From Clostridium sp. DSM 17811 (lineage in GTDB: Bacteria > Bacillota > Clostridia > Clostridiales > Clostridiaceae), in the NCBI RefSeq assembly GCF_018861905.1, contig NZ_JAHLDU010000014.1, forward strand, positions 48,916 to 112,915: a DNA stretch of 64,000 nt, read 5' to 3'. The notes under the pieces were generated by a model. That model searched no databases. It was not told where the DNA came from and was given only the letters and a program-made list of their open reading frames with translations. Shown piece by piece: positions 51,212 to 59,451 of this stretch (position 1 is the stretch's first letter; each line of letters opens with the position of its first letter). The translations under genes were made by a program, and so were the position numbers.

Positions 51212-51777
51212 ACCAATGACAAACCGATACCCTTCATGGAAGTGTGCAAATCTTTTCTTTCATGCGCCGGTCCATTTCGCATACCATTAACGACAACTAC
51301 GTCTTTAACATCGAATTCCAGCATCTGAAACATTTTTTTCATATAATCATAATACGTCTGAAACAGGCTAGAATCAGGATTACCCTGATCAAACACAAGA
51401 ATCATCTTTATCGCAGCACGTTCCTTGAATTGCGGATAAAATCGCGGATGGTTTGTTGCGGACAACCTGTCGACGAATATCTTCGCCTGGGCGCTCATCT
51501 GCCCCATGTAAACCGGCGAGCCTAGAACAAGAGCATCGACATCCTTAAGCTCTTCATAAAGTTTCTGCATATCGTCGCATATAACACAACCCCCGTCACC
51601 ATTGTGGCAGCCCAAACAACCCTGGCACGGTTTGATATCAAGATCGTTGAAAGCCCAGACTTTAGTTTCGGCACCTTCTTCTTTCGCACCTTCTAGTATT
51701 TTGTTTACTATCCATGCAGTGTTGCCTTTTTTTCGCGGACTTCCGATAAATCCCATGACTTTCATTTTCTTTTCCAT
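51190..51777 (-). CDS. iron-sulfur flavoprotein / NADPH-dependent FMN reductase family
   Basis: 195 residues with the flavodoxin-like start MGFIGSPRKKGNTAWIVNKI (FMN phosphate loop). The compact cysteine motif CQGCLGC...GGCVIC near 50-66 is typical of Isf proteins that bind a 4Fe-4S cluster, and LGSPVYMGQMSAQAK follows. It should pass electrons from ferredoxin to oxygen, peroxide or quinone-like substrates. Base composition is clearly richer in G and C than its surroundings, suggesting transfer. AGGAGGGTCA precedes the ATG. Two palindromes and a MarR gene lie upstream, so MarR control is likely. Confidence 0.85.
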   Translation of the reverse strand: MEKKMKVMGFIGSPRKKGNTAWIVNKILEGAKEEGAETKVWAFNDLDIKPCQGCLGCHNGDGGCVICDDMQKLYEELKDVDALVLGSPVYMGQMSAQAKIFVDRLSATNHPRFYPQFKERAAIKMILVFDQGNPDSSLFQTYYDYMKKMFQMLEFDVKDVVVVNGMRNGPAHERKDLHTSMKGIGLSLVSEKILR

Positions 51778-51918
51778 ATAATGACCCTCCTTAAATTTTC
51801 AGTAGTGTAAATTCTTTTACACTACTTATTTGATTCTTTCTTTATATATTAACGGGTTATTCTGTAGATTGTTTATTGACTTAAATTTACACATTTAGAA
51901 TTCTCACCTCTCTAAAAA

Positions 51919-51985
51919 AGTATTTATGTTTCCTTGGAAACATAAATACTCTATCATTTTATTGTTTCCTTGTCAACAATAAAAT
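51919..51985. promoter_or_regulatory. twin palindromic operators between MarR and the flavoprotein gene
   Basis: Perfect 15-base arms at 51919-51933 and 51936-51950 enclose TT (core GTTTCCTTGGAAAC). A second hairpin with 11-base arms at 51956-51966 and 51975-51985 repeats the TGTTTCCTTG half. Centres are 36 bp apart. They suit dimeric MarR binding, and could also act as terminators for the MarR transcript. Confidence 0.65.
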
Positions 51986-52058
51986 AGAGCTGCATCATAC
52001 GCTCATGTTTCAGCGTTTTGATACAGCCCCATTTAGGCTACTTTTTGATACAACACCA

Positions 52059-52547
52059 TTATTCAAAATCATTTTGATTTATTATATCTGCACCACCTTG
52101 TTTCTTTATTTCTGCATCCAAATGCCTGCTATACTTTTCCATGAAACTAAGCATGATATCAAATTGTTCCTCGGTTACCTGCTCAAATACGACTTTATCC
52201 CGCTCTTGAAACTCTTTGTGCAGTTCCCCATGGACTTTGTTAATTACTTTCCCTTGCTCAGTAAGCCTAAAATAGATTTCTTTCTTGTTATCCGGTTTCT
52301 GATAGCTTTCGATAATGCCCTTTTTTATGAGCTTTTTAGTTATTTTACTTATGGCACCCCTAGTCATATAAAAGTACTCCGCAAGTTTTGTCACATTGGA
52401 ATCTACATTGCTTCCAATGTATTCGATGCAATGTACTTCAGAAGACTTATAACCCTTAAGACTGTCTTTCATCTTAAACTTATTAAGTGAAACCCTCTTG
52501 TTGAATAAGTCCCTGAAACCCATTATGACCTGTTCTTCTTTGTTCAT
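52059..52547 (-). CDS. MarR family transcriptional regulator
   Basis: 162 residues: winged helix with SNVTKLAEYFYMTRGAISKITKKLIKKGII (recognition helix near 65-80) and the wing YQKPDNKKEIYFRLTEQGK. N- and C-terminal helices form the dimer. MarR proteins are released by phenolic or oxidative signals and often control a neighbouring flavoprotein or efflux gene. Downstream on the same strand are the iron-sulfur flavoprotein and a MATE remnant, with palindromes between. GGGAGG precedes the ATG. Confidence 0.9.
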   Translation of the reverse strand: MNKEEQVIMGFRDLFNKRVSLNKFKMKDSLKGYKSSEVHCIEYIGSNVDSNVTKLAEYFYMTRGAISKITKKLIKKGIIESYQKPDNKKEIYFRLTEQGKVINKVHGELHKEFQERDKVVFEQVTEEQFDIMLSFMEKYSRHLDAEIKKQGGADIINQNDFE

Positions 52548-52644
52548 GACCTATCCTCCCATACCTCATTTAAAAAAATATCAATTACCTCAACAAAATT
52601 TTATCTTTTGTTTACATTCATTATTATAACAGTTTCTTTATCAC

Positions 52645-53934
52645 TCAACCTTGAATTGTAGCTAATGTTACACTTGTTGAAACTCCACTTTTTAAATCAT
52701 ATCCATTTATCACCAATGAGCTAATCGTACTAAAATCAATTCCCGCGTTTGCTGTTATTGTAAGCACACCATTATTAGCTTTAACTTGAGCAATATTAGA
52801 TGAGAACGTCACATTGGTTCCATTGGTAACATCATTTCCATATTGGTCATATACACTATATAATGCATACCCAATATCTCCATGAGTTCCTATCTTTGTT
52901 GATATCACTTTAATTTTATCTATTTTTGAATTTACAGTATTAAATATTGAACTTGTTGTTGCTCCAGTTATGGTATCACTTAATGTAAGGGTGATTTTTT
53001 CATTAGTATCAGAAAACTTATATGTTATCGTACCTGTACCTGTTGATGGATCTAAGCTTGTTATGATTGAATTTCCAACTAGCTGTGATGCTGGAATTAC
53101 TTGTGTAATATCACGACCATTTTTATTTATTACCTGATACTTGAAAGTGGCGGTGGTATCACTAGTCTTCGTTAATTCCTTTGTATCAAACATAAATTCA
53201 GATATAGGTGACGCCGCTTGTGCTTGTGCATCAGCTATATTGCCCTGAGCTATTTCTGTAGGAGTACTATTAATGGGTGCTGCAGCTTTTGAACTTAGCC
53301 CTATTGCTCCTTTGTTTTTAATACCTAATAGAACCATATAGTCTTTATCTATATAAGCAAAAGTTTCAAATGTTATAGTGCCTGTACCTGATAATGGATC
53401 GATGATTACTGATGAATATGAAGTAGCAGATCCCTCTATATCTAAAACTGTTTTAGTAATATCTATGCCATTTTCATCTAATACTCTGTATTTAAAAATA
53501 GCTGTGGTTTCTCCAGTCTTCGTTATAGCTGAAGTAAACTGAATAATCTTCATAGCTTTTAAAGTTACAGGAATTCCAGAAGTTTCTTTAACTGGTGTGC
53601 TTAAAGTACTTCCGATCCCTTGACCATTATTATATTTAATAGTCGAAATGTCTACAGAATCCTTATTAACTTGTTTTCCATCACTATTTTTTATCCAACC
53701 AGTTTCATCAGTTTTTATAAAAATATCACCTTTATTTTTAACTACTGTATCACTAATCAGCCTCGCATTCGTTGGATTATTTGCATACTCTAAAGTATAC
53801 ATATTATCTCCTATTACCACTGAGAAATTTGGAACATTGGTAAAACTATCTAACCCCAGTGCCATCACTGGCTTTGACAGTATAACTATCAATAACATAA
53901 ACCCCATCATCATAATGCTTTTAAAATTTTTCAT
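52645..53934 (-). CDS. secreted protein with repeated Ig-like domains
   Basis: 429 residues. The signal peptide is clear (MKNFKSIMMM, hydrophobic core, cut near ALA-L, residue 26). Residues about 27-105 form an N-terminal domain with DETGWIKNSDGKQVNKD. Two similar modules then follow (about 128-215 and 250-330), each with TTATFKY, a GxDITxxI stretch, IxDPxSGTGTITF and an end-strand, and a third module closes the protein (YSVYDQYGNDVTNGTNVTF). These are bacterial Ig-like repeats of the type seen in S-layer-associated proteins. There are no anchor motifs, so it may be secreted or bound non-covalently. Function unknown. Confidence 0.75.
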   Translation of the reverse strand: MKNFKSIMMMGFMLLIVILSKPVMALGLDSFTNVPNFSVVIGDNMYTLEYANNPTNARLISDTVVKNKGDIFIKTDETGWIKNSDGKQVNKDSVDISTIKYNNGQGIGSTLSTPVKETSGIPVTLKAMKIIQFTSAITKTGETTAIFKYRVLDENGIDITKTVLDIEGSATSYSSVIIDPLSGTGTITFETFAYIDKDYMVLLGIKNKGAIGLSSKAAAPINSTPTEIAQGNIADAQAQAASPISEFMFDTKELTKTSDTTATFKYQVINKNGRDITQVIPASQLVGNSIITSLDPSTGTGTITYKFSDTNEKITLTLSDTITGATTSSIFNTVNSKIDKIKVISTKIGTHGDIGYALYSVYDQYGNDVTNGTNVTFSSNIAQVKANNGVLTITANAGIDFSTISSLVINGYDLKSGVSTSVTLATIQG

Positions 53935-54353
53935 TAATAAAACACCCCTGTTTTTATATTTTTATGCATTTAAATAAAATTTCAATACAAGCTATTCAAA
54001 TATGAATTTACAAAGAATAGTTTTATTGTTAATGATTACATAATACCACAACTTGTCCCATAAATTATAATTTTTAATTGAGAACACTAATGTTAAATTT
54101 AGATAATAAAATCATTGTAAATGCAGAGGACCTGACGTTTGCTTTTTTTGCAGGTCGCCAAGACACTTATCTCAATATAAAGGGAGAAAACTCAACACTC
54201 CACGTGTACTTACAATAGATGGAGAAGAAATTAACGCAGGCAACAAGAAAAATTAGCCTTATTAAACCCCAGGGGTATACAATTTGGTTTTTGTTAAAAT
54301 CTTGGTTTTTATTTGATATGCTTCTTTTATAAATAAAAAAGGAAGTGTTAATT
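53935..54353. other. spacer before the ABC immunity operon
   Basis: About 420 bases. Open stretches around 54150-54258 (for example TPRVLTIDGEEINAGN before a stop) look protein-like but have no start and no family I recognise. The AAGGAAG of the ABC gene closes the region. Confidence 0.4.
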
Positions 54354-55073
54354 ATGCAAAAAGACTATTTATTAGTAACCCAAGAATTAACGAAAATATT
54401 TAAAAAGGAATATGCAGTAGATGCTATTTCCATCTCAGTTCCGAAAAATCATATTTATGGATTACTAGGGGCTAATGGCGCAGGTAAATCTACCACATTA
54501 AAAATGATAACAGGACTATTAAAGCCAACTTCGGGTGAAATTAATTTTGATGGACATCCATGGAGCCGTAATGATTTAAAAAACATTGGTGCCTTGATTG
54601 AGCAGCCACCTATCTATGGGAATTTAACTGCACATGAAAATTTAAAAGTTCATACCACTCTTTTAGGATTACCAGATCACCGTATTTCCGAAGTATTAGA
54701 AATTGTAGATTTGACAAATACAGAAAAAAAGCAAGCCAAGCATTTTTCTATGGGAATGAAACAGCGTTTAGGAATTGCTACTGCAATTCTGAATCATCCT
54801 AAATTGTTGATTTTAGATGAGCCCACTAATGGGTTAGATCCCATTGGTATTCTTGACTTACGAAAATTAATAAAATCTTTTCCTGAGCAAGGAATCACTG
54901 TAATTTTATCCAGTCACGTTTTATCCGAAGTAGAACAGGTTATAGACTATGTTGGGATTATGAGCGGTGGCATCTTAGGTTATCAAGGTGAAATTAACGA
55001 GAATGAAGATTTGGAAACTTTGTTTATGAATGTTGCAGATAAAAATAATGAAAAAAGGAGCATTGCCAGATGA
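54354..55073 (+). CDS. lantibiotic-immunity type ABC ATPase (LanF/CprA-like)
   Basis: 239 residues from the ATG at 54354 with AAGGAAG 9 bases ahead. Walker A GANGAGKST (near 40), Q loop IEQPPIY, signature FSMGMKQRLGIATAIL, Walker B LLILDEPTNGLDP, and the variant E-loop sequence around IEQPP seen in lantibiotic exporters. It powers removal of antimicrobial peptides from the membrane by the two permeases that follow. Its stop overlaps the next ATG (ATGA). Confidence 0.92.
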   Translation: MQKDYLLVTQELTKIFKKEYAVDAISISVPKNHIYGLLGANGAGKSTTLKMITGLLKPTSGEINFDGHPWSRNDLKNIGALIEQPPIYGNLTAHENLKVHTTLLGLPDHRISEVLEIVDLTNTEKKQAKHFSMGMKQRLGIATAILNHPKLLILDEPTNGLDPIGILDLRKLIKSFPEQGITVILSSHVLSEVEQVIDYVGIMSGGILGYQGEINENEDLETLFMNVADKNNEKRSIAR

Positions 55074-55855
55074 AAAAATATTTAATATCGGAAACATTAA
55101 AAACCAAGAGAACTATGCTCCGTAAATTAACAATTTTTATACCAATATTATCTGTGGCCCTTGCCTCTATTTTTGGTTTTTTAGGAGGCGATATCAAGAG
55201 CGCTGATATTACTTCGATTAATCATTGGTCATTATTATGGTTGCCAGCTTTAATTTCCTTACTTACAGGTATGTTTCATAAACTTGAACAAAATAGTACA
55301 GGTTACAAAACAATTTTTTCTTTTCCTATTAATTTAAGAAAAAGTTGGATATCTAAAATTATACTTTTATCATTATTCACTTTAGTATCCTCTGTTTTTT
55401 TAGGTATACTTATTCTTATATTAAACTTTACCATTATTAAGGCATCAACAAATGGGATCTTAATAATGGGACAACATTTGAGTAATGTCCCATTTTACAA
55501 TTACTTTATAGCCATTATCATAAGTTGGTTGGTATCACTTTGGCAGATTCCTTTATGCTTATGGTTAAGTAAAAAAATAAACTTTTTTGTTTTACTATTT
55601 ATAACTTGTGCAGCTAATTTAGAACTTGGCGCAGGAAAAGCTGCTTCTTCTTTGTGGTGGATGAATCCATGGACTTGGCCTTTGCGGTTACAATGTCCAC
55701 TATTACACCTTCATCCAAATGGTCTTCCATTAGAATCAAACAGTACTTTATTAAACAGTGGAGTTATTCCAATAGGTATATTATTAGGTGTTTTTCTATT
55801 TTTAATTCTAACTTTTCTCACCAGCTTTTCATTTAAAAGAAGTGAGGTGCATTAA
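55070..55855 (+). CDS. lantibiotic-immunity permease subunit (LanE/CprB-like)
   Basis: 261 residues with six membrane segments. The pattern HWSLLWLPALISLLTGM near 52-68 and the later WWMNPWTWPLRLQCP, with charged ends, fits MutE/EpiE family permeases. It is translationally coupled to the ATPase gene and followed 2 bp later by the second permease. Together they form a hetero-dimeric exporter giving self-protection or resistance to cationic or lanthionine peptides. Confidence 0.88.
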   Translation: MKKYLISETLKTKRTMLRKLTIFIPILSVALASIFGFLGGDIKSADITSINHWSLLWLPALISLLTGMFHKLEQNSTGYKTIFSFPINLRKSWISKIILLSLFTLVSSVFLGILILILNFTIIKASTNGILIMGQHLSNVPFYNYFIAIIISWLVSLWQIPLCLWLSKKINFFVLLFITCAANLELGAGKAASSLWWMNPWTWPLRLQCPLLHLHPNGLPLESNSTLLNSGVIPIGILLGVFLFLILTFLTSFSFKRSEVH

Positions 55856-55856
55856 T

Positions 55857-56627
55857 ATGAGTGTATTTTGGCATAGTTATAAAGCAGAATTTTTTAAAAA
55901 CAAACACAGTGTTTTTCTTTGGTCACATATTGTAATGCCTTTTCTTTTAGTTGCCATTATGACTTTTAGTCGCTTTGGCAAGTTGAGTAGTTTAGGCTTG
56001 TTTGTGATTTTTTTTAAGATGATTGGTTTTGCCTTTCCACTGCTTGCTGCAGCACTTTGTGGATTAATTGCAAGTCAAGAGAAACAGGCTGGAGATTATC
56101 AAATGATGATTGGTAAACTTCCACATAAAACAACTACTTTTATAAGCCAATTGTGCATGTTACTCACAATGTGTTTAGGTGCTATATTTTCAGCTATCCT
56201 GTTATTTATGATATCAATGAAATGGATATTACATGTAACTAACATCAATTATCTTTTATTTTTTAAAACAGGAGGATTGATATTTTTAAGCGTTATCTTC
56301 CTTTATAGTTTATATTTAATTTTAGCTTATCATTTCAATACAGGAGTTTGCACTATGGTCGGATTTTCTGGAGTTATCATTGTAGCTTTAGCTTCTACGA
56401 GTCAGGGAGATAGTATTTGGATGTTTTTACCTTGGGTCTGGTCTGTACGATTTATCGACTTTATAGTTGCACTTCGATTTAATGATTTAAGTAAAATACC
56501 ACTGAAGTATATTTCTTACCCTCAAGGTGGGATGGATATAGGATTGATGTGTATGGGAGTAATGACAATTTTCTGCGTTGCTGTTTATATTTTTACATTT
56601 CATTTTTGGGAAGGTAGACAAAAATAA
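55857..56627 (+). CDS. lantibiotic-immunity permease subunit (LanG/CprC-like)
   Basis: 256 residues from the ATG at 55857 (GAGGTG ahead). Six membrane segments; HSYKAEFFKNKHSVFLWSH at the N-terminus and the middle GLIASQEKQAGDYQMMIG are typical of the MutG/EpiG family, and FLPWVWSVRFIDF parallels the WTWPLRL site of its partner. It completes the FEG exporter. A two-component system follows 37 bp later, with no lanthionine biosynthesis gene in sight. Confidence 0.88.
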   Translation: MSVFWHSYKAEFFKNKHSVFLWSHIVMPFLLVAIMTFSRFGKLSSLGLFVIFFKMIGFAFPLLAAALCGLIASQEKQAGDYQMMIGKLPHKTTTFISQLCMLLTMCLGAIFSAILLFMISMKWILHVTNINYLLFFKTGGLIFLSVIFLYSLYLILAYHFNTGVCTMVGFSGVIIVALASTSQGDSIWMFLPWVWSVRFIDFIVALRFNDLSKIPLKYISYPQGGMDIGLMCMGVMTIFCVAVYIFTFHFWEGRQK

Positions 56628-56664
56628 TCAGAAAAAGTATTATGTAAATAATGGAGGTGAAAAT

Positions 56665-57327
56665 ATGGCGAAAATTTTAGCTGTGGACGATGATAAGCGA
56701 ATTTTAAAATTGATAAAAAACGCTTTAGAAATCAACCAACATAATGTGGTTACATTACAAAATGCAGAAAATACTCCTATAGAAACCTTTTGTGGATATG
56801 ATTTGATCTTACTGGATATAATGATGCCAGGAATAGACGGATTTAAACTTTGTGAGAAAATACGCCATACAGTAGATTGTCCAATTATTTTCTTAACAGC
56901 AAAAACAGAAGAATCAGCAATTGTTAGAGCTCTAATGCTTGGAGGTGACGATTATATAAAAAAACCCTTTGGAGTAATGGAACTCAACGCCCGTGTTGAT
57001 GCATACCTACGGCGAGAAACCCGTGGAAAGCCCACGAGAAAGTTAGTGTATGACAATATTACAATTGACTTTGATAAAAAGGAGATTAGGGTTTGTAACA
57101 ATCTTATTGCGTATACGAAAAATGAATACAACATTTGTGAGTTTTTAGCATTGAACAGAGGTAAAGTATTTACAAAGCAGGGAATTTTTGAAGCGATTTA
57201 TGATTTTAGTAGCGATACCCAATTTTCAGTGATTACTGAATATATCCGATTAATCCGCAATAAATTCAAAGAATATAATTGTTTCCCTATTGAAACGGTT
57301 TGGGGAGTTGGATACATGTGGAAATAA
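56665..57327 (+). CDS. response regulator (LanR/CprR-like, OmpR family)
   Basis: 220 residues from the ATG at 56665 with GGAGGTG ahead. Receiver: VDDDKR near 7-12, phospho-Asp in DLILLDIMMP (near 51), Thr in IIFLTAK and Lys in IKKPFGV. DNA-binding winged helix at about 127-218 (KNEYNICEFLALNRGKVFT, then SVITEYIRLIRNKF). It should activate the FEG exporter genes when its kinase senses an antimicrobial peptide. Its end overlaps the kinase start by about 10 bases. Confidence 0.9.
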   Translation: MAKILAVDDDKRILKLIKNALEINQHNVVTLQNAENTPIETFCGYDLILLDIMMPGIDGFKLCEKIRHTVDCPIIFLTAKTEESAIVRALMLGGDDYIKKPFGVMELNARVDAYLRRETRGKPTRKLVYDNITIDFDKKEIRVCNNLIAYTKNEYNICEFLALNRGKVFTKQGIFEAIYDFSSDTQFSVITEYIRLIRNKFKEYNCFPIETVWGVGYMWK

Positions 57328-58691
57328 AAAAAACATCCTTACAAGTTTATATTATTAAATTTATTTTTAAAATAGGATTTTCTTCTATAATGTTTTTATT
57401 TGTTATTTTACTTATTTTCAGTTATATGGGAAGTTCCGGCATTCTTCTATCAGCCAACCATTCACAGCGATTAGTAGAAAAGGCTAAAACAAATATAAAA
57501 AATGCTAAACAAGTAACTCCTCAATTAATACCCGAAAACTTAAAATATGTGATTTTAGATAAACAAACTTTAAAAACTATTAATGGTACTATGAATAAAT
57601 CTGAAACCGAAAAAGCAAAAATTAATGTTAAGAATCATCAACTAGGAACTAATGTTTATGAGGTAATTGAGCGGCCAGAATCATACTGCGTCATTCATTA
57701 CCAATTGATTGTCCAATTTGCGAATCCAATATTTCGAAGGCTAATACCTTATCCTGAGATAACTATCGTTGCAATTTTTGTTGTTATTTTATTAATTGCG
57801 CTATATGCTCTTTCTTTGCAATTTTCGAACAAAATAAAAAAAGAATTAAACAAATTTAGTTTGATCACCGAAAAGATTCAGCAGCAGGATCTTGATTTTG
57901 AAGTTCAGCCTACCTGTTTTGTAGAACATCAAAAGGTTATGAATTCCTTGGACAGTTTGCGTCATAATCTTAAAAAGTCCTTAACTTACCAATTTGAACA
58001 AGAAAAAAACAAGCAAGAACAGATTAGTTCATTGGCACATGACATTAAGATACCTATTACCATTATTAAAGGAAATGCAGAACTGTTGAGTCTTACACAA
58101 AAGGATGAAAAGGCATTAGACTACGCAAATGAAATCATAGAGGCAACAAGTGAAATCGAAGAATACACACAACTGTTGATTGATACTTCTCAAAACGATC
58201 AAATTTTCACCATGCATAAAGAAACAAACAATATAAATGAATTTCTAAATATAATTCAAAAGGATACACTTGCATCTATTGGGAATCGAGATATTCGTTT
58301 TGGGATTAATAACCACATGCCCAAAGAGGTAATATGGATCATTGATTATTCTTCAATGAAACGGACATTCATGAATATTATTATAAATGCACTTGAATAT
58401 ACTCCGAATGAAACATCATTAAATTTAGAGGTTTCTCTGAGAGATAATTTAGCTTCTTTTGTTATTACCGACTCTGGAAAAGGGTTTTCTTCTGAAGCCT
58501 TAAAAAAAGCTACAGAAATGTTTTATACAAATAATAAAAGCCGAAGTCAAACAGGACATTACGGTATCGGATTAGCTTTTGCTGATAAGGTAATTAAGGT
58601 TCATAATGGTACGCTTCGCATACAGAATGATATATATACAGGCGGTGGACAGATTGTAATATTATTGCCAGTAGAGCTCCGCAGGAGATGA
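57318..58691 (+). CDS. sensor histidine kinase (LanK/CprK-like)
   Basis: 457 residues from a GTG at 57318 (GGAG ahead; overlaps the regulator gene). Two membrane helices (about 13-33 and 150-172) enclose an extracellular sensor of about 115 residues. A HAMP-like linker is followed by the H box SSLAHDIKIPITIIKG (near 240), N box INALEYTPNE, G1 ITDSGKGFSSEAL and G2 GHYGIGLAFADK. The extracellular loop is the expected detector of antimicrobial peptides, as in nisin-, CprK- and similar systems. Confidence 0.9.
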   Translation: MEIKKTSLQVYIIKFIFKIGFSSIMFLFVILLIFSYMGSSGILLSANHSQRLVEKAKTNIKNAKQVTPQLIPENLKYVILDKQTLKTINGTMNKSETEKAKINVKNHQLGTNVYEVIERPESYCVIHYQLIVQFANPIFRRLIPYPEITIVAIFVVILLIALYALSLQFSNKIKKELNKFSLITEKIQQQDLDFEVQPTCFVEHQKVMNSLDSLRHNLKKSLTYQFEQEKNKQEQISSLAHDIKIPITIIKGNAELLSLTQKDEKALDYANEIIEATSEIEEYTQLLIDTSQNDQIFTMHKETNNINEFLNIIQKDTLASIGNRDIRFGINNHMPKEVIWIIDYSSMKRTFMNIIINALEYTPNETSLNLEVSLRDNLASFVITDSGKGFSSEALKKATEMFYTNNKSRSQTGHYGIGLAFADKVIKVHNGTLRIQNDIYTGGGQIVILLPVELRRR

Positions 58692-58699
58692 TTTAATTA

Positions 58700-58746
58700 T
58701 TGACATTTGTTATAACCTAAAGTATAATAAAAAATATAGACCAGTC
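58700..58746 (+). promoter_or_regulatory. consensus promoter with TetR-type operator
   Basis: TTGACA (58700-58705), 17 bases and TATAAT (58723-58728) are both exact consensus. AGACCAGTC (58738-58746) lies at the expected transcript start and recurs inverted at 59421-59429 before the MFS gene, which marks it as a likely TetR operator half-site. Confidence 0.75.
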
Positions 58747-58775
58747 ACTATAATTTATTAGAGAGGTATACCGAT

Positions 58776-59345
58776 ATGAATAATAAGGTAAATGTAAAAG
58801 AAAAATTTATAGAAACTGCATCAAGACTTTTTCAAATCAAGGGATATAACGCAACTGGGCTAAATGAGATTTTAGCAAAAAGTGGAGCACCAAAAGGATC
58901 ATTATATTATCATTTTCCTAAAGGAAAAGAGCAACTTGCCTTAGAATCCGTAAAATTAGCAGGTCAAAAAATAATAACTAAAGTAATTAATGCATTAGAC
59001 AGTATCGAAGATCCAATTGAAGCTATTAAATTTAATATAGAAAACATTGCAATACTAATTGATAATGAAAAAAGTACTCCAGATATTTCTATAAGCTTAA
59101 TAGCTTTAGAGACATATATAACAAGTGAAATTTTAAGGAACGCTTGCGACGAGATATTTACTTCATTAGAAAATATATATGCAAAAAAATTAATCAACTC
59201 TGGAATTAGCAAAGATAAAGCATATGAATTAGGTTGTGTAATTGCTGCAATGGTAGAAGGCGGAATTACCTTATCACTTACAAAGAAAAATGGTGATTCA
59301 CTTAGAATCCTAGCTAAACAAATACCTAATTTAATAAATATATAG
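58776..59345 (+). CDS. TetR/AcrR family transcriptional regulator
   Basis: 189 residues. N-terminal helix-turn-helix (residues about 8-55): TASRLFQIKGYNATGLNEILAKSGAPKGSLYYHFPKGKEQL, matching the group whose HTH reads GxxKGSLYYHFPxGKxEL. The C-terminal part is helical and binds a ligand of unknown identity. GAGAGGT precedes the ATG. An operator word at its promoter is shared with the MFS gene downstream, so it probably represses itself and the MFS exporter. Confidence 0.9.
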   Translation: MNNKVNVKEKFIETASRLFQIKGYNATGLNEILAKSGAPKGSLYYHFPKGKEQLALESVKLAGQKIITKVINALDSIEDPIEAIKFNIENIAILIDNEKSTPDISISLIALETYITSEILRNACDEIFTSLENIYAKKLINSGISKDKAYELGCVIAAMVEGGITLSLTKKNGDSLRILAKQIPNLINI

Positions 59346-59378
59346 TAATGGAATATGAAATTTAAATGATTTATTAAT

Positions 59379-59403
59379 GCCTATTTTATAATAGGTGTTT
59401 TTT
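59379..59403 (+). terminator. terminator of the tetR gene
   Basis: GCCTATT and AATAGGT pair around TTAT and are followed by a T7 run, 30 bp after the tetR stop. Confidence 0.75.
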
Positions 59404-59420
59404 TAGGAGTTTATTATAAA

Positions 59421-59429
59421 GACTGGTCT
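59421..59429 (+). promoter_or_regulatory. TetR operator word before the MFS gene
   Basis: GACTGGTCT is the exact reverse complement of AGACCAGTC at 58738-58746. It lies between a TATAAA-like -10 (59414 region) and the AGGAGG of the MFS gene. Confidence 0.6.
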
Positions 59430-59451
59430 AATAATAGGAGGAACGAAATTT

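Noticed and set aside
54100..54260. Possible coding stretch ahead of the ABC operon
   Set aside because: No start, no ribosome site, frames interrupted, no recognisable motif; left as spacer.
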